A stretch of 64,000 bases of DNA, from positions 1 through 64,000 of IMG/VR virus record IMGVR_UViG_3300026116_000004, one strand, 5' to 3'. This DNA comes from a virus. This document shows, in pieces, positions 15,876 to 22,826 of the stretch. How positions within the stretch are numbered: the first letter of the stretch is position 1; every line of letters begins with the position of its first letter. Under the pieces are notes generated by a model. That model worked only from the letters and a program-made list of their open reading frames with translations. It was not told the DNA's origin and made no database searches. A program made the position numbers and the translations under genes.

Positions 15876-16217
15876 TTAGTCTTTCACAGTGTATTCAATT
15901 TCAATCCAATCAATGATTTCGTAGCAATGTAGCATGTCAAAGTGCTCTTTGTTCACGTAAGACTTGCCACTTATGAAAGGCATTGTGTTTTTAGCAGTTT
16001 TATACTTTAAAATAGGTATCCATGCTTTGAGAACAATAGGTTCTTTGTATTCAATCCAATATGTCTTTGCGTCATCTAAACGCAATCTATCTGAGTGAAA
16101 GTGTCCATCAGAGCCTACCCACCAGATAAGAACTGTTTGTTGGTGAATTTTAGCTACTGTCCAATGACTAGCAGAGTTTAGTGATGTGTACTCTTTACCT
16201 TCAAGGATTTCAGTCAT
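15876..16217 (-). CDS. Hypothetical protein, 113 aa
   Basis: A beta-rich protein (MTEILEGKEYTSLNSASHWT) with several tryptophans. Its start overlaps the GGCT stop by four bases. It ends one base before the 71-aa gene. No motif recognised. Confidence 0.6.
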   Translation of the reverse strand: MTEILEGKEYTSLNSASHWTVAKIHQQTVLIWWVGSDGHFHSDRLRLDDAKTYWIEYKEPIVLKAWIPILKYKTAKNTMPFISGKSYVNKEHFDMLHCYEIIDWIEIEYTVKD

Positions 16218-16612
16218 CTTACCACTCTACCCTGCCACAAATGGCATCCATTTTCATTTACACCACATTCGGACATTTCTGTGTAGGGGAAGTGTTTACC
16301 TCCCACATACATAGAAACTTCTAGTGGTTCTTCTTGGTTTCCAAGGACATAGGCTTTTACCACCTTTCGATGGTACATATAGCCTTCCCCTTCGAGACGA
16401 TCCAAACGAGCGAGAGTAGCATCATTGTCGCCAATGTCCCACACCTCTCCTATCGCTTTACTGTTTTCGTCTTCCTTGGCTACAGGAAAGCCATACTGGT
16501 AGAGTTTAAACCCCTCGACAACAGCGTCACCTATCTTTCTATGAGCACCTTCTGATAGGATGTAGTTATTGCCGTACCCACTTTTCAGTGTTCCATAAAC
16601 AAAAACTTTCAC
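16214..16612 (-). CDS. Gamma-glutamylcyclotransferase (AIG2/GGCT family), 132 aa
   Basis: The family signature MKVFVYGTLKSG is at the N-terminus, and the LDRLEGEGYMYHRKVVKAYV segment carries the expected catalytic glutamate (E74). Length is typical of bacterial YtfP/GGCT proteins. Members remove a gamma-linked glutamate as pyroglutamate; in butirosin synthesis a GGCT removes a gamma-Glu protecting group. A GTG start (16612) overlaps the upstream stop. It marks the upstream end of the amide-chemistry run. Confidence 0.85.
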   Translation of the reverse strand: MKVFVYGTLKSGYGNNYILSEGAHRKIGDAVVEGFKLYQYGFPVAKEDENSKAIGEVWDIGDNDATLARLDRLEGEGYMYHRKVVKAYVLGNQEEPLEVSMYVGGKHFPYTEMSECGVNENGCHLWQGRVVR

Positions 16613-16806
16613 AGTTCCCTTCTTTTCCAGTTCACAGTTTGGACATTTAGAGGTTCAAAAATCTCTCCCGTTAAGGTGTAAATTGGCCCATAAGCACCTC
16701 TACCACGGGCTTCCGAATGGTGTCCATCTTGAGCCTCCGAGAGTGTATTAAACACACTAAAAATAGAGACATCGTCTCCTATGTATACCATTCTACCGTA
16801 CTTCAT
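16609..16806 (-). CDS. Hypothetical protein, 65 aa
   Basis: The ATG at 16806 is preferred: GGAG lies eight bases upstream, and it overlaps the stop of the 34-aa membrane protein as ATGA. The product MKYGRMVYIGDDVSIFSVFN with a Gly/Arg loop 'ARGRGAYGPIYTLTGE' is of unknown function. Confidence 0.6.
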   Translation of the reverse strand: MKYGRMVYIGDDVSIFSVFNTLSEAQDGHHSEARGRGAYGPIYTLTGEIFEPLNVQTVNWKRREL

Positions 16807-16907
16807 GAGAATAACTCCAACCATTTGACATACAACCAGCATCCAACACCTACAATGGTGCCAATGCCGAGTACACAGATGACACTAGTTGCAAATATGC
16901 CACTCAT
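16803..16907 (-). CDS. Micro membrane protein, 34 aa
   Basis: ATG at 16907 follows GAGGATACC. Almost the whole product is one span (MSGIFATSVICVLGIGTIVG...) ending in a short polar tail. The stop overlaps the next start (ATGA), which supports translation. Function unknown. Confidence 0.55.
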   Translation of the reverse strand: MSGIFATSVICVLGIGTIVGVGCWLYVKWLELFS

Positions 16908-16934
16908 GGTATCCTCTTTGATTTGAAGTGAATT

Positions 16935-17019
16935 TGGTGCCCACGGTCGGACTCGAACCGACACGCCTTACGACAAGGGATTTTAAGTCCCTCGCGCCTA
17001 CCAATTACGCCACGTGGGC
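16935..17019 (-). tRNA. tRNA-Leu (UAA anticodon)
   Basis: The 85-base minus-strand sequence folds as a cloverleaf. The acceptor stem is GCCCACG/CGTGGGC with discriminator A and an encoded CCA. The anticodon stem AGGGA/TCCCT closes loop CTTAAAA with anticodon TAA, and the T arm carries GGTTCGAGTCC. The long variable arm fits leucine. It would help decode UUA, which is common in this AT-rich genome. Confidence 0.95.
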
Positions 17020-17026
17020 CGGTTTC

Positions 17027-17506
17027 TTAATGGTCCGACAACAGACCTGGTTTGTCTATCTCTATTCGTATCCCAAGCCTTTCCCTTTCGGTTTCAAGGC
17101 GAGACATGAATTCTTTCGCGTCAATCAAATAGAGACGCGTTCTTGTTCCATTCTTTGCGTTAGAGGTATCACCAGCGTTCAAAAAGCCGAAAGTTTCAAG
17201 GAACCCATTGAGTTTATCAACGCCAACCAATGAAGTGGCCATGATTAAACCAAAGTGATCAATCCTAAATCTCTTTAAGACTTGGTATTCACCTGAACTC
17301 TGTTGGTTTATCTCAAGGTGTTCAGTGCTAGATTCTGGGTCATGATGCCAGTTAACAGCCTTTACTAATTCACTAACGAAACTAGTGTAGTCTTGGTTCT
17401 GTGCTAAACTCAAATGAGAAAAATTACCCATGATGAGAGTGGAGCACATGTACGTATTATGAGCAATACGAAACTGTATACCAAAATTATTGTGATTGGA
17501 GGGCAT
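17027..17506 (-). CDS. Hypothetical protein, 159 aa
   Basis: The ATG at 17506 shares a base with the stop of the upstream micro-ORF (TAATG), so the longer frame to 17566 is rejected. The middle section has charged and aromatic residues, and the end 'LETERERLGIRIEIDKPG' is a charged helix. No family recognised. It lies directly upstream of tRNA-Leu. Confidence 0.55.
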   Translation of the reverse strand: MPSNHNNFGIQFRIAHNTYMCSTLIMGNFSHLSLAQNQDYTSFVSELVKAVNWHHDPESSTEHLEINQQSSGEYQVLKRFRIDHFGLIMATSLVGVDKLNGFLETFGFLNAGDTSNAKNGTRTRLYLIDAKEFMSRLETERERLGIRIEIDKPGLLSDH

Positions 17507-17589
17507 TAGTGTAGTCCCCATGTCGTGTAGACAATAAAAGAAAAGGAGGCTATGAAGATTAGCCAAGCGATAATTCCTTGAACGTTCAT
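17506..17589 (-). CDS. Micro membrane protein, 27 aa
   Basis: The start ATG at 17589 has a near-perfect AAGGAGG six bases upstream. The product, beginning MNVQGIIAWLIFIASFSFIV, is a single membrane span, and its stop overlaps the next start (TAATG). The strong ribosome site makes a chance ORF unlikely. Confidence 0.6.
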   Translation of the reverse strand: MNVQGIIAWLIFIASFSFIVYTTWGLH

Positions 17590-17647
17590 CACAGCCTCCT
17601 TAGGTTACGCAAGCCTTGGGAGGTATAGGCTCACGTGCAGTCGTCTC

Positions 17648-18166
17648 TTAAAGTTCTACGTTGAGGTTACCCTTCTTCAGGTAATATTCCTTGCCACCCT
17701 GGAGCCATTCCTCCAAGCGTTGCTGATAGTCTGCCTGGTCAACAAACCCACCTGCAACACGAGGAACGTCTCTGTTAGCATTGATGATATCTTCGATACG
17801 ATCCCAATCGGGTTCAGTATAGGAACCACGCTCAATGGTCTCGTATGGTCTTCCACGTTCAAAGCCGAGCGCAATCAAATGGTGACGCGCTTCCACTCGT
17901 ACTTCGTTCTTTCGTCTGTGCTGAAGGCCCCAGAACGTGTCCATCGACTCTTTGATGAACTTTTCAGTATTCCCAGCTTCACGAACCTTTATCACCTTCA
18001 CAGATGGCTCAGGAGGCTTAGGAGGCTCCACGCCCTTGGCGTGCTTCTTGCTATACCAGCATCTTAATGTCCTTGCGTTTGCAAGGTGGTGTCGTTCGGC
18101 CAAGCGGACCAACGTGCTCTCATGCGCAAGAGCAGCGATCCTTACGGTAAGAAGTGTCTTTTTCAT
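17648..18166 (-). CDS. Hypothetical basic protein, 172 aa
   Basis: ATG at 18166 follows the lipoprotein gene's stop by one base. The N-terminal half is basic and helical (LAERHHLANARTLRCWYSKK), followed by a proline-rich linker 'GVEPPKPPEPSVKV'. It is probably a cytoplasmic nucleic-acid or protein binder; no known domain is seen. Confidence 0.6.
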   Translation of the reverse strand: MKKTLLTVRIAALAHESTLVRLAERHHLANARTLRCWYSKKHAKGVEPPKPPEPSVKVIKVREAGNTEKFIKESMDTFWGLQHRRKNEVRVEARHHLIALGFERGRPYETIERGSYTEPDWDRIEDIINANRDVPRVAGGFVDQADYQQRLEEWLQGGKEYYLKKGNLNVEL

Positions 18167-18167
18167 G

Positions 18168-18605
18168 TTACTGTTTCCCATGGTTTTGGATCAATTCAGA
18201 CGCATCACCCTTGAAGTCAATGTCAGGGAGAATTGTCTGAGGTTTGAAGACCACGCGATAGTGATATGTGCTCACATCTGCAGTCTCCATCTGTTCAGCA
18301 AAGTAAGTCACGTTGTCAGACAGACCAAGAAAGTTCTTTTTGTATGCGTTTGGTCCCGTCTTGCATGTGACAGTTACTTCACGAGCAGCGTCGTGGTTCC
18401 CAAGAGAACACAATCCCTCCATAGAGAGCATGTATTCACCTGTGATACCATTGTAGAATACGATGCGACGTTCAATCTCGAAGTTGTCAGCCGCAGTGGA
18501 CAGGTTCTTTGATGCAATATCCGCATCGTTACAACCCACAAGAAGAGCACCAATGGTAAACACCATGGCGCAAAAGAGCTTCTTCTTTTTTTCTTTAGAA
18601 GACAT
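18168..18605 (-). CDS. Phage lipoprotein, 145 aa
   Basis: ATG at 18605 (MSSKEKKKKLFCAMVFTIG) gives a lysine-rich n-region, a hydrophobic core and a lipobox ending LLVGC. The mature part starts CNDADIASKNLSTAADNFEI and is beta-rich, as in small phage lipoproteins. Such proteins often sit in the outer membrane or periplasm and may block superinfection. Exclusion is inference; the lipobox is visible. The start overlaps the preceding membrane-protein stop. Confidence 0.75.
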   Translation of the reverse strand: MSSKEKKKKLFCAMVFTIGALLVGCNDADIASKNLSTAADNFEIERRIVFYNGITGEYMLSMEGLCSLGNHDAAREVTVTCKTGPNAYKKNFLGLSDNVTYFAEQMETADVSTYHYRVVFKPQTILPDIDFKGDASELIQNHGKQ

Positions 18606-18796
18606 CATTCCCTCGCGATAGCAACGTAGATTGCAGCAAAGAAAACAACAATCCAACTAACAGGCCAAAAGAAAGCCCACGTGAGGCACCATAAGGGCCT
18701 TGCTTGGCCACGAGTTCTACTATCGTCCAACGCAAAAATAGCAAACGACACACAGAACATGACTATGTAGTGCCAAATACCAATTGCGGTTTCCAT
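18605..18796 (-). CDS. Small membrane protein, two spans, 63 aa
   Basis: METAIGIWHYIVMFCVSFAI gives one span. After a basic loop (DSRTRGQARP) a second span, FWPVSWIVVFFAAIYVAI, follows. It is translationally coupled to the lipoprotein gene and might work with it at the envelope. Confidence 0.6.
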   Translation of the reverse strand: METAIGIWHYIVMFCVSFAIFALDDSRTRGQARPLWCLTWAFFWPVSWIVVFFAAIYVAIARE

Positions 18797-18805
18797 TTAA
18801 CCCTC

Positions 18806-18901
18806 CTACGGTTTGAATTCTATCCAGCAGTAATCACCAATTTTGGAAGAGGTGACTTGCAAACGGGTAGACATACCTGCTGGTGCATATGTCGCATTCA
18901 A
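18806..18901 (-). CDS. Possible short peptide, 31 aa (TTG start)
   Basis: A TTG at 18901 lies four bases after AGGAG. The frame reads NATYAPAGMSTRLQVTSSKI and stops next to the GAGGG that serves the following gene. An inner ATG would leave only 22 residues. This is weak evidence for a gene. Confidence 0.25.
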   Translation of the reverse strand: MNATYAPAGMSTRLQVTSSKIGDYCWIEFKP

Positions 18902-18994
18902 TGTGCTCCTGGTAGGTCAGCTACGCCTACATTTTCCCAGTCGGGTAACTTGTTTCCTTAAAGCCTTTTAGAAGACAGGAGCGTTCGAATAGGC

Positions 18995-19065
18995 ATTCTC
19001 TGCTAGCCGGTAGCGCACACATTGAAGGGAAGGGGCAACTACTCTTCTTCCCACTAGCAGAGAAT
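18995..19065. ncRNA. Structured element with 12-bp inverted repeat next to tRNA-Arg
   Basis: ATTCTCTGCTAG (18995-19006) pairs perfectly with CTAGCAGAGAAT (19054-19065). Inside, GGGAAG/CTTCCC (19028-19033 with 19047-19052) can form a second stem. It begins two bases from the tRNA CCA end, so in the leftward transcript it would be the tRNA trailer. It might be a processing signal, a small RNA or a remnant element. It is not a tRNA, because no T-arm fits. Confidence 0.5.
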
Positions 19066-19066
19066 T

Positions 19067-19143
19067 TGGTGACCACAGCACGCTTCGAACGTGCAACCTA
19101 CGGCTTAGAAGGCCGTTGCTCTTTCCAGTTGAGCTATGTGGCC
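19067..19143 (-). tRNA. tRNA-Arg (UCU anticodon)
   Basis: The 77-base cloverleaf has acceptor GGCCACA/TGTGGTC (one G-U pair), discriminator A and an encoded CCA. The anticodon stem ACGGC/GCCGT closes loop CTTCTAA with anticodon TCT, and the T arm is GCACGTTCGAAGCGTGC. It reads AGA, frequent in this phage's genes. Confidence 0.95.
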
Positions 19144-19144
19144 T

Positions 19145-19231
19145 TTACCATTTACACCAAAGTGGTACCGTAGCTACCACGATTAGAATTACAACACATA
19201 ATCCTATTAAAACAACGCCAATGATCACCAT
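19145..19231 (-). CDS. Micro membrane protein, 28 aa
   Basis: ATG at 19231 has GAGG six bases upstream and overlaps the end of the preceding gene. The product is essentially one hydrophobic span (MVIIGVVLIGLCVVILIVVA) with a polar end. It stops one base before tRNA-Arg. Confidence 0.55.
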   Translation of the reverse strand: MVIIGVVLIGLCVVILIVVATVPLWCKW

Positions 19232-19590
19232 TTTGTGTCCTCGACAGCTTTGCGTAAAGTTTCTTTGAGTAACACAAAGGTATCTTTGGCTTCCTGGCTT
19301 TGAACAATGACTTCCGCGCTTTCAGAAGCTGCGATCAAGTACATCGTTTTTGGGCTTGGACACACAACAGCTAACAACAAGAAGAAAAACCAGATACACC
19401 AAAAGCGCCATCTAGCAACAATTTTTGCTGCTACTTCATGCGTGTCTCTTTCATAGCTATTAGCGGTCGCGAAGAAACAAAGTGTGGTAAGAGCTAAAGC
19501 AATTCCACCAAGTATTGATACAGCAGCACACAAAATACCCAAGTTGTTGAGTACATCTGCACCATATAAAAACCATGAGAGTTTATTCAT
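19225..19590 (-). CDS. Membrane protein, two spans, 121 aa
   Basis: Spans are visible at about residues 17-42 (LGILCAAVSILGGIALALTT) and 64-80 (RFWCIWFFFLLLAVVCPSP). A soluble helical tail follows. Similar small two-span proteins are common in phages without known function. Confidence 0.65.
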   Translation of the reverse strand: MNKLSWFLYGADVLNNLGILCAAVSILGGIALALTTLCFFATANSYERDTHEVAAKIVARWRFWCIWFFFLLLAVVCPSPKTMYLIAASESAEVIVQSQEAKDTFVLLKETLRKAVEDTKW

Positions 19591-19808
19591 TGTTCTGAGC
19601 CTTCTACGACCTCTGATTGAAGTCGTTTAACTTGCAGCGCACTGTATTTGTGCACACGTAGCCTACGTGGTGTACCAAGTGCTACTGAGGTGAAGTGGAT
19701 GAGCGAATTGGCATCAAATTGCTCGTTGAGTAGCTTAAAGTTAGCATCATCAACTAGCACAGTTTGCTTATCGCCATTTGCTGTGAACAGCGTTACGAAA
19801 TGCATCAT
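19587..19808 (-). CDS. Hypothetical protein, 73 aa
   Basis: A beta-rich protein (MMHFVTLFTANGDKQTVLVD) with a basic segment 'GTPRRLRVHKYSALQVKRLQ'. It overlaps both neighbours by four bases. Unknown function. Confidence 0.6.
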   Translation of the reverse strand: MMHFVTLFTANGDKQTVLVDDANFKLLNEQFDANSLIHFTSVALGTPRRLRVHKYSALQVKRLQSEVVEGSEQ

Positions 19809-20038
19809 GTGGGGTAAATTTCTGCTTTCTTCTTCAACTGCTTTACATCAAAGGTATGCCCAGGGCACGCACTCATAGCGCGTTCAATGGCATTTTTGCG
19901 AGTAGTATTCTTGTATGTCATGACGACATAGGGGTTACCATCGACAATAAGCTCGAAGTCCCCCCTGTGAAAGAGACGGTTCTTGGGTTCTTTGCGTTTG
20001 CGAGACACAAAGGCGCTATCAGAAATTCTCACTTTCAT
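19805..20038 (-). CDS. Hypothetical basic protein, 77 aa
   Basis: MKVRISDSAFVSRKRKEPKN is followed by a beta hairpin 'FELIVDGNPYVVMTYKN' and a helix. Overall strongly basic; nucleic-acid binding is possible but unproven. It starts about 140 bases downstream of the KTSC-domain gene. Confidence 0.6.
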   Translation of the reverse strand: MKVRISDSAFVSRKRKEPKNRLFHRGDFELIVDGNPYVVMTYKNTTRKNAIERAMSACPGHTFDVKQLKKKAEIYPT

Positions 20039-20169
20039 GGAAATCCAAGTCCTCGTTACCTAAGATGATTGTTTATAGTTCCTTAGTGGGCTAACTTACG
20101 CTGGCAAACCCATCCAGCTTTTTAAAATTTCAGTTAGCCAAGAAGTCCCTTATTTTAGTCAAACTGAAA

Positions 20170-20185
20170 GCGTGAACCTTCACGC
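20170..20185 (-). terminator. Short hairpin overlapping the KTSC gene stop
   Basis: GCGTGAA and TTCACGC flank a two-base centre (20170-20176 and 20179-20185). In the leftward RNA this is followed by a TTTCAGTTTG tract. It may be a weak terminator or an RNA-end stabiliser ahead of the 140-base spacer 20039-20179, where I see no gene. Confidence 0.4.
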
Positions 20186-20404
20186 AAGGAACGTGTAGTT
20201 GTTTCTTATATTCCGATTGAAGTAACCACCCTTCGACTCGGATTGGAGTAGTTCATCGTACACAGCACGCGGAACACCCGCGTACCTTAGAACGGCAGGA
20301 TGGCCATGTGAACCCGTCGTGTGAACTGTGAGCACCTGGCCATTATCGTCATAGTCAGCCCTGTCAATTGCAAAGCTGTCTCTAATTTTTGATTTAGTTC
20401 TCAT
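20180..20404 (-). CDS. KTSC-domain protein, 74 aa
   Basis: The C-terminal half, YAGVPRAVYDELLQSESKGG then YFNRNIRNNY, matches the KTSC domain, a small phage and bacterial domain often found alone or fused to other proteins. The domain's role is uncertain; nucleic-acid related functions have been suggested. The start is ATG at 20404. Confidence 0.75.
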   Translation of the reverse strand: MRTKSKIRDSFAIDRADYDDNGQVLTVHTTGSHGHPAVLRYAGVPRAVYDELLQSESKGGYFNRNIRNNYTFLA

Positions 20405-20521
20405 TTAAGCTGGCACACTCCCTAGGACAATAGCGACCAAGAGAATAAAGATCGCCAGTAAGGGATTGAACACGAAAACAATGCACGCGATCAGGATGAG
20501 TAGAAAGACAAATCCACACAT
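20405..20521 (-). CDS. Micro membrane protein, 38 aa
   Basis: MCGFVFLLILIACIVFVFNP is followed by a second hydrophobic run (LAIFILLVAIVLGSV), probably a hairpin of two spans. AAAGAGA precedes the ATG at 20521, and the stop lies one base before the KTSC start. Confidence 0.55.
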   Translation of the reverse strand: MCGFVFLLILIACIVFVFNPLLAIFILLVAIVLGSVPA

Positions 20522-20523
20522 GG

Positions 20524-20694
20524 CTATCTCTTTTTCTGAGACATGCGCTTGAGGTTAGCCACCTTTGACGCCTCGCGACGAGCAGATTTATCCTTATCCA
20601 CCTTGTTGTAGTGGGGACGCCTCAGGGGCGAAAGATGTTTGTATTGATTGACGGCTTGCTTGCGTCTACGGCGGGCAGTTCTTGCAACACACAT
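20524..20694 (-). CDS. Very basic small protein, 56 aa
   Basis: MCVARTARRRRKQAVNQYKH and the tail 'KSARREASKVANLKRMSQKK' give a very high Arg/Lys content. It probably binds RNA or DNA. No named family is recognised. It precedes the 38-aa membrane peptide. Confidence 0.55.
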   Translation of the reverse strand: MCVARTARRRRKQAVNQYKHLSPLRRPHYNKVDKDKSARREASKVANLKRMSQKKR

Positions 20695-20703
20695 GTCCAG
20701 TCC

Positions 20704-20982
20704 TCAATGGTCAAAACGATAGATGGTGGGTGTAAAGTCTACGTGCTCAACTACGTTGGCAAAAGCCATGTAGCGATCATCACATATTTTCGCCTGGTTT
20801 AGTGCAGCTCGGGAACCCTTGAAGTCCCCCTGCTCGGCTTTCTCTTTTGCTATCTGGCGATAGTAGAAAGCTGCGACCTCCCACTCTTCTTCGTTCTCAG
20901 CGACTTCTGCGAGAGTACCCAAGAGTGAGATATCATCCACATCACCCGCAGTTACGGGCGGTCGTCCCTGTACTGTTTTCAT
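20704..20982 (-). CDS. Hypothetical helical protein, 92 aa
   Basis: The start at 20982 has AAGGGG upstream. The middle 'EEEWEVAAFYYRQIAKEKAE', then 'GDFKGSRAALNQAKIC', has a helix-turn-helix periodicity like a single TPR pair. It is acidic overall. Protein binding is possible. Confidence 0.6.
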   Translation of the reverse strand: MKTVQGRPPVTAGDVDDISLLGTLAEVAENEEEWEVAAFYYRQIAKEKAEQGDFKGSRAALNQAKICDDRYMAFANVVEHVDFTPTIYRFDH

Positions 20983-21002
20983 AGTCAGCCCCTTGTTTGT
21001 TT

Positions 21003-21188
21003 TTACTTGTCTTGCCAGTTATGGTCTGGCACGCATGTGTAACCCACGGCAACGCGGTTATCTTGTATTGTGCTGTTCAACTGAGCTTGAGTACCTGCAT
21101 ACTGACAGGTGTCGAAGTCTTTGAACCAACCAAGATCAGTCATGGATACACCATTAGTGATCCACAAGAATAAAACCAATTTGAACAT
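21003..21188 (-). CDS. Small secreted protein, 61 aa
   Basis: ATG at 21188 (GAGG seven bases upstream) is preferred over a TTG at 21206. The N-terminus MFKLVLFLWITNGVSM is a short signal peptide. The rest has two cysteines (DTCQYAG and VGYTCVPD) that could form a disulfide in the periplasm. Confidence 0.6.
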   Translation of the reverse strand: MFKLVLFLWITNGVSMTDLGWFKDFDTCQYAGTQAQLNSTIQDNRVAVGYTCVPDHNWQDK

Positions 21189-21333
21189 CACCAAGCCTCG
21201 TTTCAACCCCTGTTATGTAGTTCTTTTTTGCGTTAGAGTGATTTCAAGAGGTTACAACATTATTGTAACATTGCCACTCGCATAGCAAACTCCCTCTGTT
21301 AGAGTTCACATCCTACATTTAGACACAAAAATA

Positions 21334-21395
21334 GCCCCTAGTGAACACCCTGGGCGACGGAGGGACTGGAAACGTGCCAAGGTATCACTAGGGGC
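21334..21395. ncRNA. Candidate structured RNA with 11-bp closing stem
   Basis: The closing stem of 11 perfect pairs encloses about 40 bases that hold a smaller TGG...CCA stem. It lies in the gene-free region downstream of the early genes. Strand and function are unknown. Confidence 0.4.
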
Positions 21396-21398
21396 GTA

Positions 21399-21478
21399 TT
21401 CGTGGTAAACTAGGAGGGGGATAGACAGTGCGCGAGTTAGGGAACACGCACATGATTACCTAGTCAATCGACCACGAA
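21399..21478. ncRNA. Candidate nested long hairpin
   Basis: Three co-linear stems nest within each other: TTCGTGGT/ACCACGAA (21399-21406, 21471-21478), ACTAGG/CCTAGT (21409-21414, 21459-21464) and GTGCG/CGCAC (21428-21432, 21447-21451). Co-axial nesting is unlikely by chance and suggests a folded RNA or protein-binding cruciform. Confidence 0.45.
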
Positions 21479-22075
21479 CCTGTTTATTCCGAATTTCGTT
21501 GAGCCTTTTAAAGACATGCTCAGGTCTGTTTTAGAGAATTTCTTGCTGGCCCTACCGGCTAACTGCTACAGGTCAACTGTTTGTGCGGACGGGCAAAGGC
21601 TTCTCTGTTTACCTAGGTTCTATTCGGACACGCTCCGGGTGAGTTGTTGCCCTACCCAAGGGCTCAATTTATCTCTATCAGGTTTTTTCAAGTGGACAGT
21701 TTAACCACATTTCCAGGTGGTATCTCTATCTGTGCCGATGCTTTTTTGGTCTTAATTTTATGTTCTAGCGCCTAGACCTAGCGCTCAACTACACAGCATT
21801 CTAGTTGTATAATCCACGGCGATCGTTCTCCTACAAAATACCCATGTCCATGACCACTTCTATAAACAAACATGGGCGAACCAAATATTTACCAAATAGG
21901 TGTTGCCTAGTGAAACATGCGGCAGGAGAATGGAAGGTCAACCCGCCACTTGCCCAAATCACACTTAGCATTGTGTTCCTTTTTTCATTCCATTGGAATT
22001 ACTTGGTTCACTCTGCCACCTTCCTTGGCCGTATTAGGTACCATTCTGAAATGTGACTAGTTAACACTAGACAAC

Positions 22076-22110
22076 AAAAAACCCCACCGGACGAACCTAG
22101 TGGGGTTTTC
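22076..22110. terminator. Bidirectional intrinsic terminator
   Basis: AAAACCCCAC (22078-22087) and GTGGGGTTTT (22100-22109) form a 10-bp stem flanked by A and T runs on opposite sides. It would terminate the leftward transcript of the 22145-22723 gene, and also any rightward transcript. Confidence 0.85.
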
Positions 22111-22144
22111 AACTGCCTAGAGGCACGTCTCTTGGACGAATTGG

Positions 22145-22723
22145 CTAGTCTTTGTTAGACTTAAATGGAAGAAATACTGTACCCTTTTTTTCATTCGGGT
22201 TTTTAACAGTTATTTTTTCTTTAGGTGGTGCTCCCGTTTGAGTAAAAGGCATGTACTTCTTTACCGTTCCATCTTTTGCAAACGACCTATACTTAAAGTC
22301 GTCTGGTTCAGGATGAAAACCATCATTACCAGTTGCGATTGTAACGGGTTTAGGTTTGATCTTTGCTCGTTTATCTTCAACGTTCTTGATGTGCATTGCC
22401 ATTTCTTCCTTCAAAGTTTGTTTACGCTTTACAACTGCATCGTCCAAACCTTGGAGTTTATTCATCCGTTTTTGCATGATGAAATAAAGCTTATTTTTGT
22501 TCAATATAGAACGCTCTATTTCCGCACGCTGTACAGGTTCCCTAATCCCACGATGGATCAAGTGTTTTATTTGTGCTTCCACTTGTTTCATCTTTCGGGC
22601 AAGCTTGTGAATTTGTTCCTTTATAGGGACTTCCTTCACGTTTAATTCCAGGTGCCCTCTCATTTGGCCACTAAATGACCTTTGATGGGTAACGTCTTTC
22701 CAGTCTCTTGAAATCTTTGTCAT
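22145..22723 (-). CDS. Hypothetical coiled-coil protein, 192 aa
   Basis: ATG at 22723 (MTKISRDWKDVTHQRSFSGQ) is preferred because the longer frame to 22780 reads through the upstream terminator. Residues 30-120 are Lys/Glu/Gln-rich helices likely to form a coiled coil. The tail is Lys/Pro-rich. It is flanked by terminators at both ends, so it is a single-gene unit. Confidence 0.65.
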   Translation of the reverse strand: MTKISRDWKDVTHQRSFSGQMRGHLELNVKEVPIKEQIHKLARKMKQVEAQIKHLIHRGIREPVQRAEIERSILNKNKLYFIMQKRMNKLQGLDDAVVKRKQTLKEEMAMHIKNVEDKRAKIKPKPVTIATGNDGFHPEPDDFKYRSFAKDGTVKKYMPFTQTGAPPKEKITVKNPNEKKGTVFLPFKSNKD

Positions 22724-22763
22724 TGGTTTTTCCAGTCCCAAGTTTTCAAAGGTATTTAAACGC

Positions 22764-22812
22764 AAAAAACCCCACGCCAAGACAATGAAGCCTTGAAACG
22801 TGGGGTTTCTTT
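22764..22812 (-). terminator. Intrinsic terminator of the GC-rich gene
   Basis: AAACCCCACG (22767-22776) pairs with CGTGGGGTTT (22799-22808); on the minus strand the stem is followed by a T-rich run. It lies just downstream of the stop at 22827. Confidence 0.85.
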
Positions 22813-22826
22813 AGTTCACGTTGCCG

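Larger units (their letters stand above)
21207..22075. other. Long non-coding region with complex inverted repeats
   Basis: No convincing gene is seen on either strand. There are several structures. GTTACAA/TTGTAAC is at 21251-21269. GCCCCTAGTGA/TCACTAGGGGC is at 21334-21344 and 21385-21395. A nested hairpin spans 21399-21478, and AGCGC/GCGCT is at 21767-21785. The 62-aa plus-strand ORF near 21516 has no ribosome site and looks accidental. The region may encode structured RNA or serve as a regulatory or replication site. Confidence 0.55.

Noticed and set aside
16928-17233. 101-codon plus-strand ORF
   Set aside because: It runs through tRNA-Leu(UAA) and antisense to the gene at 17027-17506.
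18941-18995. Third tRNA near 18983 (GTTCGAAT)
   Set aside because: The sequence around the T-loop motif cannot form a T stem on either strand and no acceptor stem fits.
21516-21704. 62-codon plus-strand ORF in the gene-free region
   Set aside because: No ribosome site, wrong strand for the early block, and composition unlike neighbouring genes.
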